A DNA stretch of 64,000 nt from Trichoplax adhaerens (Eukaryota; Placozoa; Uniplacotomia; Trichoplacea; Trichoplacidae). Below the pieces are notes generated by a model. That model was not told where the DNA came from. It searched no databases and was given only the letters and a program-made list of their open reading frames with translations. This document shows positions 17,760 through 38,048 of the stretch, piece after piece. How positions within the stretch are numbered: the stretch's first letter is position 1; every line of letters begins with the position of its first letter. The DNA lies in the NCBI RefSeq assembly GCF_000150275.1, contig NW_002060971.1:179857-243856 (forward strand). Direction: 5' to 3'. The position numbers and the translations under genes are program-made.

Positions 17760-18660
17760 ATTGATGTTCGGGTTAGCACAGAAAATATCATTCAACAATG
17801 ACACACTGAGAATGCGAGCAGTGTTGTTGGTATTTTCTCAATTGACTGCCGCAACTGGCTATTAATCTATTACACCGTCGAGTCCATTTGTTCAAAGTCT
17901 TTACAAATTTTCAAACTTGATATTAGGGTTAGCACAGAAAGTATCATTCAACAATAATACACTGAGAATGCGAGCAATGTTGTCAGTATTTTCAATTTAC
18001 TGTCGCAACTGGCTATTAGTCTATTACACCATCGAGGACGTTTGTTCAATGACTTTAGCAATTTTCACAGAAAGTATCATTCAACAAGGACACACTGAGA
18101 ATGCGAGCAGTGTTGTTGGTATTTTCTCAATTGACTGCCGCAATTGGCTATTAATCTATTACACCGTCGAGTCCATTTGTTCAAAGTCTTTACAAATTTT
18201 CAAACTTGATATTAGGGTTAGCACAGAAAGTATCATTCAATAATGACACACTAAGAATGCGAGCAATGTTGTCAGTATTTTCAATTTACTGTCGCAACTG
18301 GCTATTAGTCTATTACACCATCGAGGACATTTGTTCAATGGCTTTAGCAATTTTCACAGAAAGTATCATTCAACAAGGACACACTGAGAATGCGAGCAGT
18401 GTTGTTGGTATTTTCAATTGACTGTCGCAACTTGCTACTAGTCTATTACACCGTTGAGTCCATTTGCTCAATGTGTTTACAAATTTTTAAACTTGATATT
18501 AGGATTAGCACAGAAAGTATCATTTCACAATAATAGACTGAGAATGCCAGCAGTGTTGTTGGCATTTTCAATGGACTGCCGCAACTGGCCGGTAGTCTAT
18601 TTACACCGTCGAGGACATTTTAACATTTGCCTTCTAATTTGGCACTATCAATCGTGAAAC
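17760..18660. repeat. Higher-order tandem repeat, 289-base unit of two subunits
   Basis: The word GAATGCGAGCA (or close variants) occurs at about 17810, 17966, 18099, 18255, 18388 and 18542, so spacings alternate 156, 133, 156, 133 and 154. The short subunit lacks about 23 bases that contain the CTTGATATTAGGGTTAGC segment. Two subunits form a 289-base higher-order unit present about 2.5-3 times. The unit is not a multiple of three, so the same peptide (starting MILGLAQKVS) appears in different frames at 17917 and 18206; I take it as non-coding. It lies 1.1-2 kb upstream of the AKT start. Confidence 0.85.
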
Positions 18661-18984
18661 TTCCATCTAGCAAATGAGTCCCATTGCAGACAGACTATCA
18701 CCATGACTATCATACTCAGTCGTCAGTACTCGATGAAGACACGCCATTGGACTTTTCCGCTCTATTTTGTAGTCATTTTAATTCATTTTTAGAAGGGGAC
18801 GAAATTTTTAAATTTTTCTGTCTGTCGTCCATGACTGATTGGATAGTAGCTGGTAGTTCAACTTCCGATTCATTTTGCCTATACAAACTGTGTAGACTGG
18901 AGAACGACACCGTCGAGTAGACTACAGTCGATATCAAGGCAGCAACCGGCGAGAGTGGTAAAAGTTCATCCTCTCACTCGAGCC

Positions 18985-19045
18985 TTTTACAGTACTACAG
19001 TCCAGCAGAGTACAGTACTAAGGTTTTTCTACAGTACTGTACTGT
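18985..19045. promoter_or_regulatory. Palindrome cluster upstream of AKT
   Basis: A short block of CAGTAC words with a perfect TACAGTACTGTA at 19030-19041 lies about 730 bases before the AKT start codon. It is the same motif as in the two divergent intergenic regions. A regulatory role is inference from position only. A smaller group (TGTACACTGTACAGTAG near 17265-17282, followed by a short GA run) lies further upstream. Confidence 0.45.
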
Positions 19046-19764
19046 AGGAAAACATATGCACAATCTCTTGGATACGGCTTCCTTTCACGATCACTTTGGC
19101 ATACGGCGCTTGTTGAATAACACGGCGTACGGAACACAACCCTAGCGGTTGTCCTAAGCCAATCTGCTGAGACCCGGTATGACATGCAAAAAAAAAAAGC
19201 AATGATTGACCCTCCCAAACGATCGTTTGTACCGTGACATACACACGAGTCACACGCTACGTGAACAACGGTGAAGCGATGAGGTCGGACGCTAATAAAG
19301 TCAACTCGTAGCGCTCGTCCATCCCTATTCTACTGTACGCTCACCACTGGTGTACTGCTGTCATTTTCCTCTAGGATTTTATTCAACTGGTGCAGTCGTT
19401 GAGGCCAAATCGACGCACAAATTGAAGTCTATTTGGATCAATTTTATTCTATATTACATCCTTTGACAACCCTTTTGCACCAATTTTGTATCCAAGTACC
19501 GGTAAGATTGCTTAACTATGGCTATTTGTTTTTTCAATGGATTGGTAATTTGGGTATTCCTTTTTGGAAGGTTTTTTTTTTTTCATCTTAGTGGTTTTGC
19601 TGTACTGTAGGTGTAGGACAACTTTCTTTGAGGTAGACGCTTTTGCCACTGTCAACCAATTGAAAGCTTCTTTTTTTTTTTGTCTCTTTTCCTTCTTTTA
19701 CTAGCGCTTGTACCTCGTTGAAACCATTTTCAATTGAATTGCTGCCAAATTACAACTGCCAAAA

Positions 19765-26123
<6,359 letters not shown>

Positions 26124-27920
26124 ACCTAAAGTTAAATATCATCTCATATTAACTTACCACGCCAGAGAAACCTCACGGAAGCTTTATCAGTAATGATATA
26201 TTATTCATTATTTCGTCCTTACCATTAGTACAGTATCAGTGCATTACCTCTGTCTTTCTAACCGCCTCATCGGTAGATATAATGCGGCTACGTGAATATC
26301 ATTTAGCTCGTTACTGCTTTGCGTAAAAGTTGCAGTGTTTGGATATATTTGCTCTCAAATCAAACTAAGTTCAAGCCAGAAAAATATGTAATCAGTTACG
26401 GTCACTATGTCTGCATTTACTAGGGGATTCTGTAAAATTTTTGTGTTACTGAGGTAATGGGCTCTAGAACGCTAACTCTTGTTTATAACTATAAAATGAT
26501 TGTAAACATCAGTGCAGTTAATATGTATGTACTGTAGTACGTAATAACTGTTATAATACGACAACTATCATTGTATGTCATCATACTTTAGCTTTTTTTA
26601 TTGTAGTCCAACCAAAAACAAAAACTATCGGAAAAAAATGGTTAGTTTCTCTTTAAAATTGTTACCGTCATTGATTGTGGCAGTCCGTATTGAATTGTTG
26701 ATACGGTATAACTGTTATTTCTTGTGCTGCATTTAATACAATATAAATATGAACAGTACCATGAAGCTTTCTACTCGCTATGGTTCACTAGTCAATGTAT
26801 CGTATTTAACTCAAGGTGATGGTGGAGTTAATTGGTTACTTTCCGTAGACTAGACATATTTTGCAGTTTTAGTTACAATCTATTATGAATAGGATTTAAC
26901 TTTTTGCTTTGGGACAAATTATTTTAGTTTTTAATTTGTCTATTAATTAATTTTACTCTTTCTCCTTCGAAAATTTGCCATAAATTAGCTACCACTGTAC
27001 AATTTTAGGCTTTTTATGTTAGGTTCAAGATATTAACTGCGTTGAGATCCAATCATTGTCAACAGGATGATTAAGAGTCTGAATAATACGATATCTTTAC
27101 AGGGATTATAGAACTGTGCTATCATTGGCATAATAAATACCGATAGAGTCAACAATAATTTTACTCTAATTTTTATGAGTTAAAGGAGGTGTTCGCATTT
27201 GTCATTTATTTCTGATAGATCGTACAAACAGTATGGTTATAAATTTGGCAAGCTGATATATTAACATCAAAAATAACTTGGACATACATCGATCATTTAT
27301 AATATACTAGTAAAAATAGTCAAATTTCCAGATAGAGCGGCTAATCTTATCAACATTAACCGACATGGACGAGAGTTTTAGTTAGTGAAGAGCATTTGCA
27401 CTACCTTAAATGTAGAAATGACTTTGAGAAACCCTCTAATTGTCCAATACCGATAATATAATACATGATACTAGGGCAAAATAGATCTCTGATATTTGTG
27501 TCGACGATGAAGAATACTTATTGTAGTGTTGTGCTAACTAACCACAAAGGGGGTAGTCAAAAATTTCAATGCCGCAACTTATACCATAACTAAAGAATAA
27601 AATGTGATCGACTACAGTATGATTCAAAAACATTTTCTTAGTAGGATAGGATAGAAAATTCAGTAATATAACCGTACAATCATTCTGAATATTTACAATA
27701 AATGCAAGCATATTAAAGATGAGAAATAGAAAAGTACGAATTTTTATCTAGATAAGAAATAAGTATTTGGAAACCCTCAAGCATGAAAATATCCTATATT
27801 TTGATCTTACAAATCATCGGTTCATTTTATAGGTATGCTCGTGCATACATTGTATATTATATAAATCATATATACAGTACATGCAAATATTGCGTATTGA
27901 TGCATTAGTACGTCTTTAAT
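26124..27920. other. Convergent intergenic region AKT / RGS22
   Basis: The region lies between two genes that end toward each other, so it holds both 3' UTRs. No exon, RNA gene or repeat was recognised. On the minus strand an ATTAAA (plus TTTAAT at 27915-27920) directly follows the RGS22 stop codon and may be a poly(A) signal. Confidence 0.6.
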
Positions 27921-30900
27921 TTAAAGACTAAAGTCGGTATCTAAAGATGATGGAGTAGAAGAAGTAAGATGAGCTGCAGGACGATTCTTGAAATTGTTAC
28001 CTTGAGTCTGAGAAGATTCTTCATCTTGCAATTCCTGTAATGCAAATAACAATAATTGATTTATCCACTGATGGGTTCAAAATTAATCGATATTTATTTT
28101 TTATTAAATGCATAATCGGTATTCAAAAAATAATTAACATTATAACAAAATATTCTCTAAATGTGCAACATATTGTAGAAGAGAAGATATGTCAATGAGG
28201 TTATTCCAATCTCGTTTTACTGCATCAATTATTCAATATATACTATATTGTAAATTTTATAAGCTACTAGTACAGTATATTAAAACAACAACTAGGTAAC
28301 TGTAGTACGTTGCGATTTATCTATATAACAAAGGACAATTAGCTCAAAACTGGCCAACTAATTGCTTTTCGTTTATTATTATTATCAACTAAGTAATTAA
28401 TTGATTTAATAACATAAATTTTCTAAAAGGTATTTCAAATACACAGTGCTCGATAGAGGGGAAAGTCTGATAACGTTTAGAAATGAAATACTAGAAATAC
28501 CTTATCCGTTCTCCATCTGACACCCCTCGACAATGTAAATGACAAGTGCAAATTCTCCCAGCTATCTAGAATATCAGGTATAAGTGGTTCGACAGGTAGC
28601 GGAATGGGTATATGACGTTGAAAGTCTTTATAACGCTGTATCATCATTTTTTGCTGCTTTGAATCTACGAAAAATCCAATCATTTATTGCCATCAATTCG
28701 TCTTAGGTACAATATTTGTTTCTTCAGATAAGTTTTGAATGTAATAAATAAGTAAGATAGCTACCGACACTGAAATATCCTACAATGGTATAAACTAATC
28801 AACGCTTAATGAATAAACTTACACCACGGCATCCTGAACTGTTTTTCACCAGGTTGTGGAGGTATATATTGTTGCTGAAATCCAGCCCAGTACATTAATA
28901 ATTCGCGAAAAACGCAAGCTTGCGCATCATCAAAGATTGCCCCATCTCGCATATCTTTGCTAAAGTTTCTACTGTAACGGAAACTCTGTACAATTCTATA
29001 AGCAATTTCGGGTGTAACGTCGACCTAAAATGAATTTAAAATAATATTAAGCAAAGCATTAAATTAATTACTATTACCTCTCAACTATTATTTACTTCTG
29101 ACTTATCATCGTCATTGAATTTATTTAAAAGAAAATATTCTACAGTTGTATCTAATCACTGGTAGATTATATATATTCTTTTAACCTGCACAGGAGGAGG
29201 CGATTGGGATAAAAGGTAACATTCAACGATAACATTTGCTTTGCCTCTAAGAATGTGCTGTAAATAATAAAATATCATTATTCATTACATAATTCATTTA
29301 CAACCGATATCGCTATTAAATCTAGATATCGTCGCTAAATCAAACTAAAGTGTAGCCTAATTTGGTAGCCAACCAATATCTAAACTAGGATTGCTAGCTG
29401 TGGCTTATGATAGAATTTTATTACTAATAAACAGAGATTTTAGTTTCCATTTATTCAGTAGTAAGTCATATTTAGCATATACATTCAATATGGATAGGCT
29501 TAATAATTGACTTTAGATAGAATAACTAGTTTAGTATCCTTTGCTATATCGAATTTGAACAGACTCATTCTTTAAAGAACGGAATATATCTTAATTACAG
29601 CTATTAGGCATCGCTTATATTTCGGTGATAATTATAATTTATTTCTAGTAAATATATTTCGGAATTTTCTTGCTCTACCATTATAAGTATAATAATTTTT
29701 AGAGTGTGTGTTGATAATAGTATAAATTTACTGATTTACTGCAGATATAGTAACTACACGAATATTAAAGTAGACTTGTTTTAAAAACCGGAATGCAGCT
29801 AAATTGTACCCTATCAATTCCGAATAACCATAATGATTATTTCATTATTCGATAATATGTAGGAGTCGTCCTATAATTTATTCGTTAGCAGTATTCAGAG
29901 CAAGGATTTCATTATTGTGCTAGTTTATATTACTTTACTGCATGGTGCTAGATACTTCTAGCAATGGATGTGACTTCTCTAATATCAGATAAAATTTCAA
30001 CTAATTTTGTAACGCAGTTTTAGATATTAATCATACACTGATCAACCTCTTGTAACTATTTTCTAACAGAAAAGGTGGAAAAATTTTACTCAGTAATCAT
30101 TGAATGGAAGGAGAATTAAATAAAATAAATCACTCAGTTTGACATCTTTAAATTAAGTGGATGCAAAAATTTTGATGTCAGCTATATCATTGATATCCGT
30201 AAGACAACCATTTAAACATAAATCAACATTTTACCTCATCGGAATAATCAATAGCCATTTCCTATTGAAATAAAATGAGATTAAATGCTATATTAGAAAA
30301 GTTTCACTCGTAGATTAGATTTACAAAAGCAATTTTAATCGTAAAACCAGTTTAAAAGAGAAATACTATGCTAAAAGCTCTGCCTTTTAAGTTAAATTTT
30401 AATAAATAATTTTTGTCTTGTGTTAACTTCTGGAATAGTTTGACTTTGTTAATTAGATCATGTAAGATATCTTAAAGTTATAAATTATGGCAAAAATTAT
30501 TACCATAAGATAATCTAACCTTGTATTTTTGTATTTCCAACCAAAAGCATAAATCATTGACAAGAAATGGGAAGCCATCTTCTTCTCCACATTGCGATAA
30601 AAACCGTTTAAAGTATTCCATTTCTATCGTTAATTTACCAGCTGCACATTCTTGTAAAGCTTGTAGGAAAGATTCCTTTTCGACTTTAATTGGTTGAATT
30701 CTTCCTGGTGTCTAAATAGACCGAGGAAAATAAATATTCAGTTTAAAAGAAATAAGAGAATAGGAGAACTGTCTTGAAACTTTAAGTTAATAGCAGAACT
30801 TACTTTTCCTCTGCCTTTCCTTCTATTTTTCCAGGCTACCACAATGCTACGCGTAGTACTGCCAGGCCGTTTCTCGGGCTCCTTACCGTCTTCATCGGGT

Positions 30901-33900
30901 TCAACTCGAATACTTTTATATTGATCGGCAAGATGGACCTTATGAAATTTAATTTAGGATTTAAATGTAATGATCATCGCCATACTAATGCAGGCTGATG
31001 AAATAGAAAGGAGTCGTTGGGGGATTGTATCACTTAATAATAAATTACGGTCCATAAATTTATCACTGTACCTTCATAAATTTCTTGAAACTATTATCCA
31101 ATTGTGGACGGATAAAATCCTGGATTGCTATTAGAATTTCTTCTTTGGGAGGATTAGATGGATTCTTCTTAATGCTATTATATAGCTTATCCGGTATGAG
31201 CACATTTCTTGATAGATGGTGGTAGCAAAGACAACTTTTAGTTAGGTATGACAAAATTTATAAATCTTACCAATCTATGATCAAGCTTACCTTCTTGCAT
31301 CTTGCTTGATGTACACCCTAATAAGAATAAGAATGGACGGCATAAGGTAAGGAGAAAATAGATTAAATGATCTCAAAATTGTGCCAGTAGTACAATCAAG
31401 ATTAGAAGGATAAGGTATCATTTGAGCCAAGTGTTATCGTTTAGGTTCAATTTTAATCTTACTTTAAGATATGATATGACTGAACTTTTCGCTGTGATTT
31501 CTTGACGGTTGGAATTTTTTTAAATACTTCAATATCCAAATAGAGCAGTAATTTATTAAAATGTTTTTCTTCGGCATTTTTTTGGATGAAATTTTTAAAG
31601 GAGTCCATAGTTCTAATCCAAAATAACGAATTCAATAGCGTTAGCCATCACTATGCAAAGATGAGTAGGGGTATAATAGTTTATAGCAGCAACTTACAAT
31701 TTATCATCCGTAAAGGAAATAAATGACAATGGCCGAGTAATACTACGATGGCTTTCAATCGAGACTTGATCATCATCTTTTTCTTGCATAAGTGTTTGTG
31801 CTTTAACTCCTTCCTTAATCATATTTAGAGTACGCTGTTGAGCACTTTTGCTGATCCTCTTTTCAGTGGCGGATGAACCTGTGCGTTCGCTTGGCGATCC
31901 TAACTTTCGCTTATTTATATTCATTCGATATTTTGCATTTTTCAGAGCCATGTAAACGTAATTATTATCATCGGCTAGCGTTAATGCTCGATGTAGCCGA
32001 ACACCACGTTCTGAAGCTGTTGAATCAGGACGTCTATCAAGAAAAAAATTTGCAGCAAGAAAATCGTTAAGATTGCAAATGGACTGGAAAGGTTCATTAA
32101 TTAAATCTATAGGTAAGCAATCTGTCCTTATTTCTGACATCGCTATTATCATCTACTAGGGATATTCTTAAATCAGTAGGCTCAAAGTAGCAAATAGCCA
32201 TGCTCCAATATACTCGTATTTACCTCTTCCAAGATGATGGATAGACTGTAACCATGTCGCGAAAACTAATACGACTTCTATTTCTCGGTGTATGCGATGG
32301 TGTAGTTGCGAATTCATTAAAGGTGCCATATTCGACTTCCAAAAAGCCGCGAATATCGGTTTCATAAAAATCTTTCCAATGGTTACGTAAAATTTCTTCA
32401 ACTCGAGCCTATGAAAAAGATAGATCAATTTTAATTTAGCTTGTAAGTGAATGGATGAGCAAAATTTGAGATGTAGCAGAGGATAAGAACGAAAGACGAT
32501 CACGCTATCTTGACTATCTTGAATGCTACCTTAATAGCATAAAATCCAGCACTGTACAATGATTGCTGATCTTCTCGTTGTAAGAATTGGCGAATATTTT
32601 CTTCTTCTTCTGTGGTTGCCCCAATGTAACATTCTCCTTCTTTGTTAATAAATCGCTTCCATAAGCTCCAAGCTACTGATAACTGATAGCGTCGATTTGA
32701 ACTTAATTCTTCAACAGATTCCATACTGCTAATTTCTTTCCAAAATGAACAAATAGAGATCGCTTGCGATAGTTTTTGCCTAGTCATCAGTCCAGTTAAT
32801 TCAATGAAATTGTTAAAATTATAAAAAAAATTCAATTGATGGAGGAAATAATGGACCTCCAATGAACACTAGCATCTTTGCTCGTCTACAATTATGCCAT
32901 TTACCTTTCTAAATAAGCGATAAATGGATCACCAGCTAAAGTATCATGGCTCAAACCAGCAATAAATATCTCCGTTGTAAATGGACTAGACGGTTGAAAA
33001 TTTGAAAGAGCATAGTAGAGGGATAAGCATATAATTAATTCAATCAATTGATTAACTGCGCTAAGTATAGTCCAATAAAGATGGATGCAGCACCTGGACT
33101 ATCCTTATAATTATAGGTAGAATAAAAATGAAACGAGATATACTCATCTGTACAGACTTACATCTTAGATCTTATACCGGCGGATCGAGTCTTTTTCCTG
33201 CTACTACCCCTTGTACCGGTTGGATTTAAAAATTCAACCTTATCTTCCACTTCTGGTGCCTTACTAGCAAATGGATCTAATGGAGCCGATGTATTTCGTC
33301 GAGGACTCAATGTAGGTAAAAAAGTTAAACTCTGATAAGCTCTTTGCTTTAAAATATTATCGACATCTTCAATTTGATGAGTAGCAAGTTCCTCTTTCAA
33401 TTTCGCTCTATAGTGATAAAAAGTAGCACCGTAAGTAGATATACTTGTATAAGTATAAAGAATTAAATTTACTGGAATATCTGTACTGGTAATACTAGGT
33501 AAGAATCTACAATTATAATAATTTCGACCAATAAAATTAGATATAAAGAATTGAATTTAGTAGAATATCTATGCACGTATTACGCGTTACGCATCTAAAG
33601 CTATATTAATTTCTACCATTGAAATGAACAGATTTACTTTTAAAGATTTAGGGCTACAATAGCTCGTTTACACGATATAGGGCAATATCAATAAACTTTA
33701 GAGCGAAGTAAAGAAACGAGAAATTAAGATGATTTAAAAACCGTTATAAAATAACGCTTACCTCAATGATGGAACTTTCTCGACATGGAGGAGAAATCGA
33801 TTACACCAATACGATCTCAATCTTCGCAAGATATCATATTGCGCTTTTGCGAACAACGTATGGCTAATGCCCTCATCTTTCTTGGCTTTACGAATCTGAG

Positions 33901-36900
33901 CCTAGGAGGAAGATTTTATGAAAAAATTTTCTATTAAAATAGAGCTAACCTTAACTGCTTAAGAATGAACTAGATATCACAAATAGAGCAGGCATCTTTA
34001 TTTATGCGCAATATAATCCTATAGCAATGCAAGGATCAGTAGAATCATACCTTAGCATCATCGGTCAATTTGGACTTATATTTGTCTTCGATTTCTCTAA
34101 ATATACGTAAGTTTAAAATAGTTTGATATTAGATTAGACGTCAGTGAATGCTTTGCATATGTTACGTATGCTTAACGCTTACTGAAATAGTTTGACACTT
34201 TTTTAATTAAACAGCAATTCTAATCCAAGCTGTTTATTAATTTAGAACGGCTTTACAAATGGGATACTATAGATGTGCTAGCCAATGTAATTGAGAAAAA
34301 TTTTGCTCTTTATCTCTATCATTAATCAAATTTAACTATAGCTCTATATTGGATCAGATATAAATGAGTGGTATAAGGTAAATTTTATCTAATTCTATAC
34401 CCTCAAGTGTTATTGAATCTCGTTTATATCATTCCTTAGATTGAAATTTCTGTATTAAATCAAATGTTTACCTTGATGTACAAGCTACATATATCATGTT
34501 AATATAATTAAGAGTTCCAGTTACTGCTCTATTTAATGATAGATAAGCTATTTCATGATAATATACTTAAAAATATTCATTTCTGCTTTATTTAAACTAC
34601 TCATGAAGGTAGAGTATAATTTACTATCAGCAGAGCCCATATAGGTATGCCAGATCGAATAGCTTTTATTAATCAGATAATGTAAGTAACAAACGTAATT
34701 AAGTTTTGTATTCCACAGGAATTCAATGCCTTTTCCTTTACCTAACTAGCTTCAAGCGCCATTCCTTAGTATCATGGAGATACTTTGAACATTTCTCTTT
34801 ATAATATTCAACATCCAGCCAAAATTGAAATAAACTTTCACCGGTAGTACCACTTAAATAATTTTTAAATACGCTCATTCCGGACAACTAAATTACCATG
34901 ATGACAATAAATTAGTGTCTAATAGAGGTGACTGTATGGCTAATCAATATGTTAATAATATGAATTTAAACATACCGAGCCCAAAATCTGAACTTTAAGA
35001 TCATGTAGGCTCATTTTCCATTTGTCGGCTAAACTTTTAATATCGGCTTCAGTCCTTTGTGTATCCTGTAAACTTTCACTATCTCCTCTAGAGAAATCAA
35101 TAACACTCCCTTTACTAAATGCTTGATCTCCATCAAGACTATCGTTTTCTTCGTCGGTAGTTTCAATGTCATCGAAAATTTGATCAAGTTCATCAGTCAT
35201 ATCGATAATGGTATCTCCTTCATCTTGGCCATAAACTTGTTCAAAATCACCATGGCCGAGTTGTTCATCTTCCTCAGCAATGTGGCCCACACTATCATAG
35301 GCTGTAGTTACTATATAAGACAGTACCGGTAATGATATTTTTAAATAGAATTTATGATCAAATTCAGTATGGCATTCGTCATAAACTACAAGACTAATAT
35401 TGCTTATAATTTTGTGAATGCATAAATGCGGTTTAATTGGTACACAATAGTTTAACGGTATTCCTTTACATTTATTTTCCCAACTTACATCCTCCTCTAG
35501 TTTGACCTTGGCTTCTCCTAGTTTTTGATGGACTATTTGTTAACATTGTACCTAAACCAGTATCGGCTGATGTGAATCCGGAAGCTTTAGCATCTGCCGA
35601 TAGTGGCATACTTTTTTGATATGAACCTGTAATAGAGATGAATCATACAGTATCTCGAATTACTGGCAATAAAATGCTGAATTTTAGAGGATGAATATTG
35701 TTATAGATAGGAAACGGAGAAAGAATAAAGATATAAGTATAGATACTACAAACTGAAATCTAACTGTAGAGTACTACAGGGTATCATCAAAATCAAATTA
35801 TATAAGACTCCAATGGTATAGCGAGCAAAACCTATTTTACAGTGTCATCGATCATAAAATTCCATGCATTCCTTACACAATTTTATATGCAGGTATAGGC
35901 ATTGAGAAAATAGAAAAGCTAACTGTAGTCAATGCGAAGATATTATTAAAATCAAACTGTGTATGAATACAATGAAAAAGCATCCAGTAAAATCTATATA
36001 AAAGTATCGTACTAGAGATGAAATAGAATATTGTCAGAAATAGCAAAAGCAAGTCTGCATGTTATGTCTTACTATTTCGATTTCCATCTTGCGATTTTCC
36101 ATTGCCGCTTCCATCATAAGATTGGTCATCTTGAGTTGGATAATTCTGATTTTCATCGTAGGTATCACTACTCTTAGTCGAATGCTGGCTATGTTTGGAG
36201 TAGGATTTACTTAACATTGGTGGTAAACTAAATGCGCCACTTTTTGGTCTTTTATAAACGGGTGGCTGACGGATATCGGATAAGTTAACATCTTGATATT
36301 CAGGATCATGTTTTTGACGCGCTTCGATGCTACTCTGGGGCCTTCGTCTTATTGATGCCGATGGATGTGCTCTTGCAAATTGCTTATGGACAACTGTAGC
36401 AATATCATCGGATCGGCCAGGCGCTGATCCTAAGCGCCTTCGCGTTGTCGAACTATATGTTTTGGAAGTAACATTAGATTGACTGCAACTATAACCTCCA
36501 AGTCGTCTAGAATTTGCTGAATGTCGTGCTGAAGATCCACGTTTCATATCAATTCGTTTAATCAATAATTTACATAGTTTATATTCTTGATAGATGCGCG
36601 TTCTGTAAAATGAATTGAAATCATTTTATAATTATAATGAATTATGTTTCCATAAGATTATAACTAATATTATCGTGCATAGAATATTTATAAATTTAGT
36701 AGTCGCAATCCTTATTATGTATAACTAAATGACTAGGGTGCTCTATTTAGTGATCTATTTCAAGTAAATCAGAAAAAGTTTCACTAGAGAGATTCTCTCG
36801 TATTCTAATACCTTAAAAAATAAGGCAATCGTTCAACAATGTTCCAGTTAAAAACAGCTTCGCGTCGAGTAACTTTTTTATATGCTGTTGGAATTTCTTG

Positions 36901-38048
36901 CTGCGAGCCTTTTGTAGCATTACCAATATTTAGAGTAGATTGATTTGGATCTGGCTTACAAAGTGTTCCGCTCTGATGCTCAAATTGAAGCTTTTGCCCA
37001 AATACCTATATAAATTAATTAATTACAAAATAGACATTATAATATCAAGGTGAGAAGTTGTCATGAAATAGAACTAAAATGAAATAACCGTTACGAGTCG
37101 TAAAGTGTATAATTCCATAGTTATTTATTAGATTAAGCTCAGTTTTAAATTTTTATTATAGAAGATGAGCAAGAAGATCACCCAACAACAATTTGGGATT
37201 TTTAGTACTCAATCAGTGACAGGCTTCAAAGCATCCAATTATATAGATTAGTAAAGCTATTTAGCTTTCTTAAACTGGGTATACTAGGTATTCAACACTG
37301 AAAATGAATTTGCTAATTAGTTGAACTCGAAGTAAAATATTGAAAATTTAAAATTATAAACGATAGTTCAGCCATCATATTTGCAAGTAATCCTACACCA
37401 ATTTATATCAGTTTGAAATAGCATATGATAGTTTAACTGAAGCAGTCAATAGGAAAGATTTTATTACATTATACAGTTTATGGCTTTTTCTAGGTTAGCT
37501 TTTAAACTGTAGGAAAAACCATGTTACTGTTGCACATTTACAATCGTTACTTTTAGGTGTTATAGATGAATGAATATCATGATCATACAAGCAGCTGGCC
37601 GATGCATTGCATCGCTGTTCCAATATAGATACACACCCACATACAGTAATTTTACGAAAACTTCTTGTTTTAATAATTTTAAGTAGAATGCTATAAAGTA
37701 GAAAACAGGATCTTGCTAGGAAAATTGTTTAGTTTTCATAATAAATCGAAATGTGATACTGTAATAGTGTATTAAACTTAAGCTAGAAATATACGCAAGT
37801 AGGAAGCTATTCAGATGTTTAACATCTTACTCATGCTGAGCATAATTCTGACCGAATAAAAGAGCCATAATAGATTGCGATAGCGAAATATTAGACTAGA
37901 GTAAAGTGGTGATTTAAATAACACCATGAAACTTAATTAAAAATTAGATTTAAATAATTACCGGTAGTCGCAAGAAAGCATTGTAATAGTCTGCCAGTAA
38001 TGGATCATCAAGTAACATTTGATGAAAGTTATAAGCAGTAATATCCAT
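27921..38048 (-). CDS. RGS22: RGS22-like multi-RGS-domain protein
   Basis: Matches the layout of vertebrate RGS22, a large protein with several divergent RGS domains that binds G-alpha subunits and is mainly known from testis. I read 23 exons: 37962-38048, 36812-37005, 36073-36602, 35489-35626, 34976-35301 (or -35310), 34742-34887, 34051-34096, 33762-33901, 33162-33407, 32905-32985, 32530-32779, 32224-32408, 31698-32126, 31463-31612, a 27-nt exon near 31293-31319, 31072-31207 (or -31234), 30804-30938, 30520-30711, a 27-nt exon 30235-30261, 29186-29257, 28823-29024, 28501-28664 and 27921-28034. They give about 1338 aa (human 1264). The N-terminal exon (MLLDDPLLADYYNAFLRLP) aligns with the human opening DDFLVDYFNEFLSLP. 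RGS-type helices are seen in MSVFKNYLSGTTGESLFQFW, SFKNFIQKNAEEKHFNKLL and FKRFLSQCGEEDGFPFL with CFWLEIQKYK. The regions between are Ser/Arg- or Asp/Glu-rich and probably disordered. Start at 38048 fits the family, but the frame stays open upstream, so a further 5' exon is possible. Family assignment rests on remembered alignment. Confidence 0.88.

Noticed and set aside
17917-18421. 108-codon and 71-codon open frames with the shared peptide MILGLAQKVSF
   Set aside because: They run through the 289-base repeat, whose unit is not a multiple of three. The identical peptide start in two frames is a repeat effect, not a gene.
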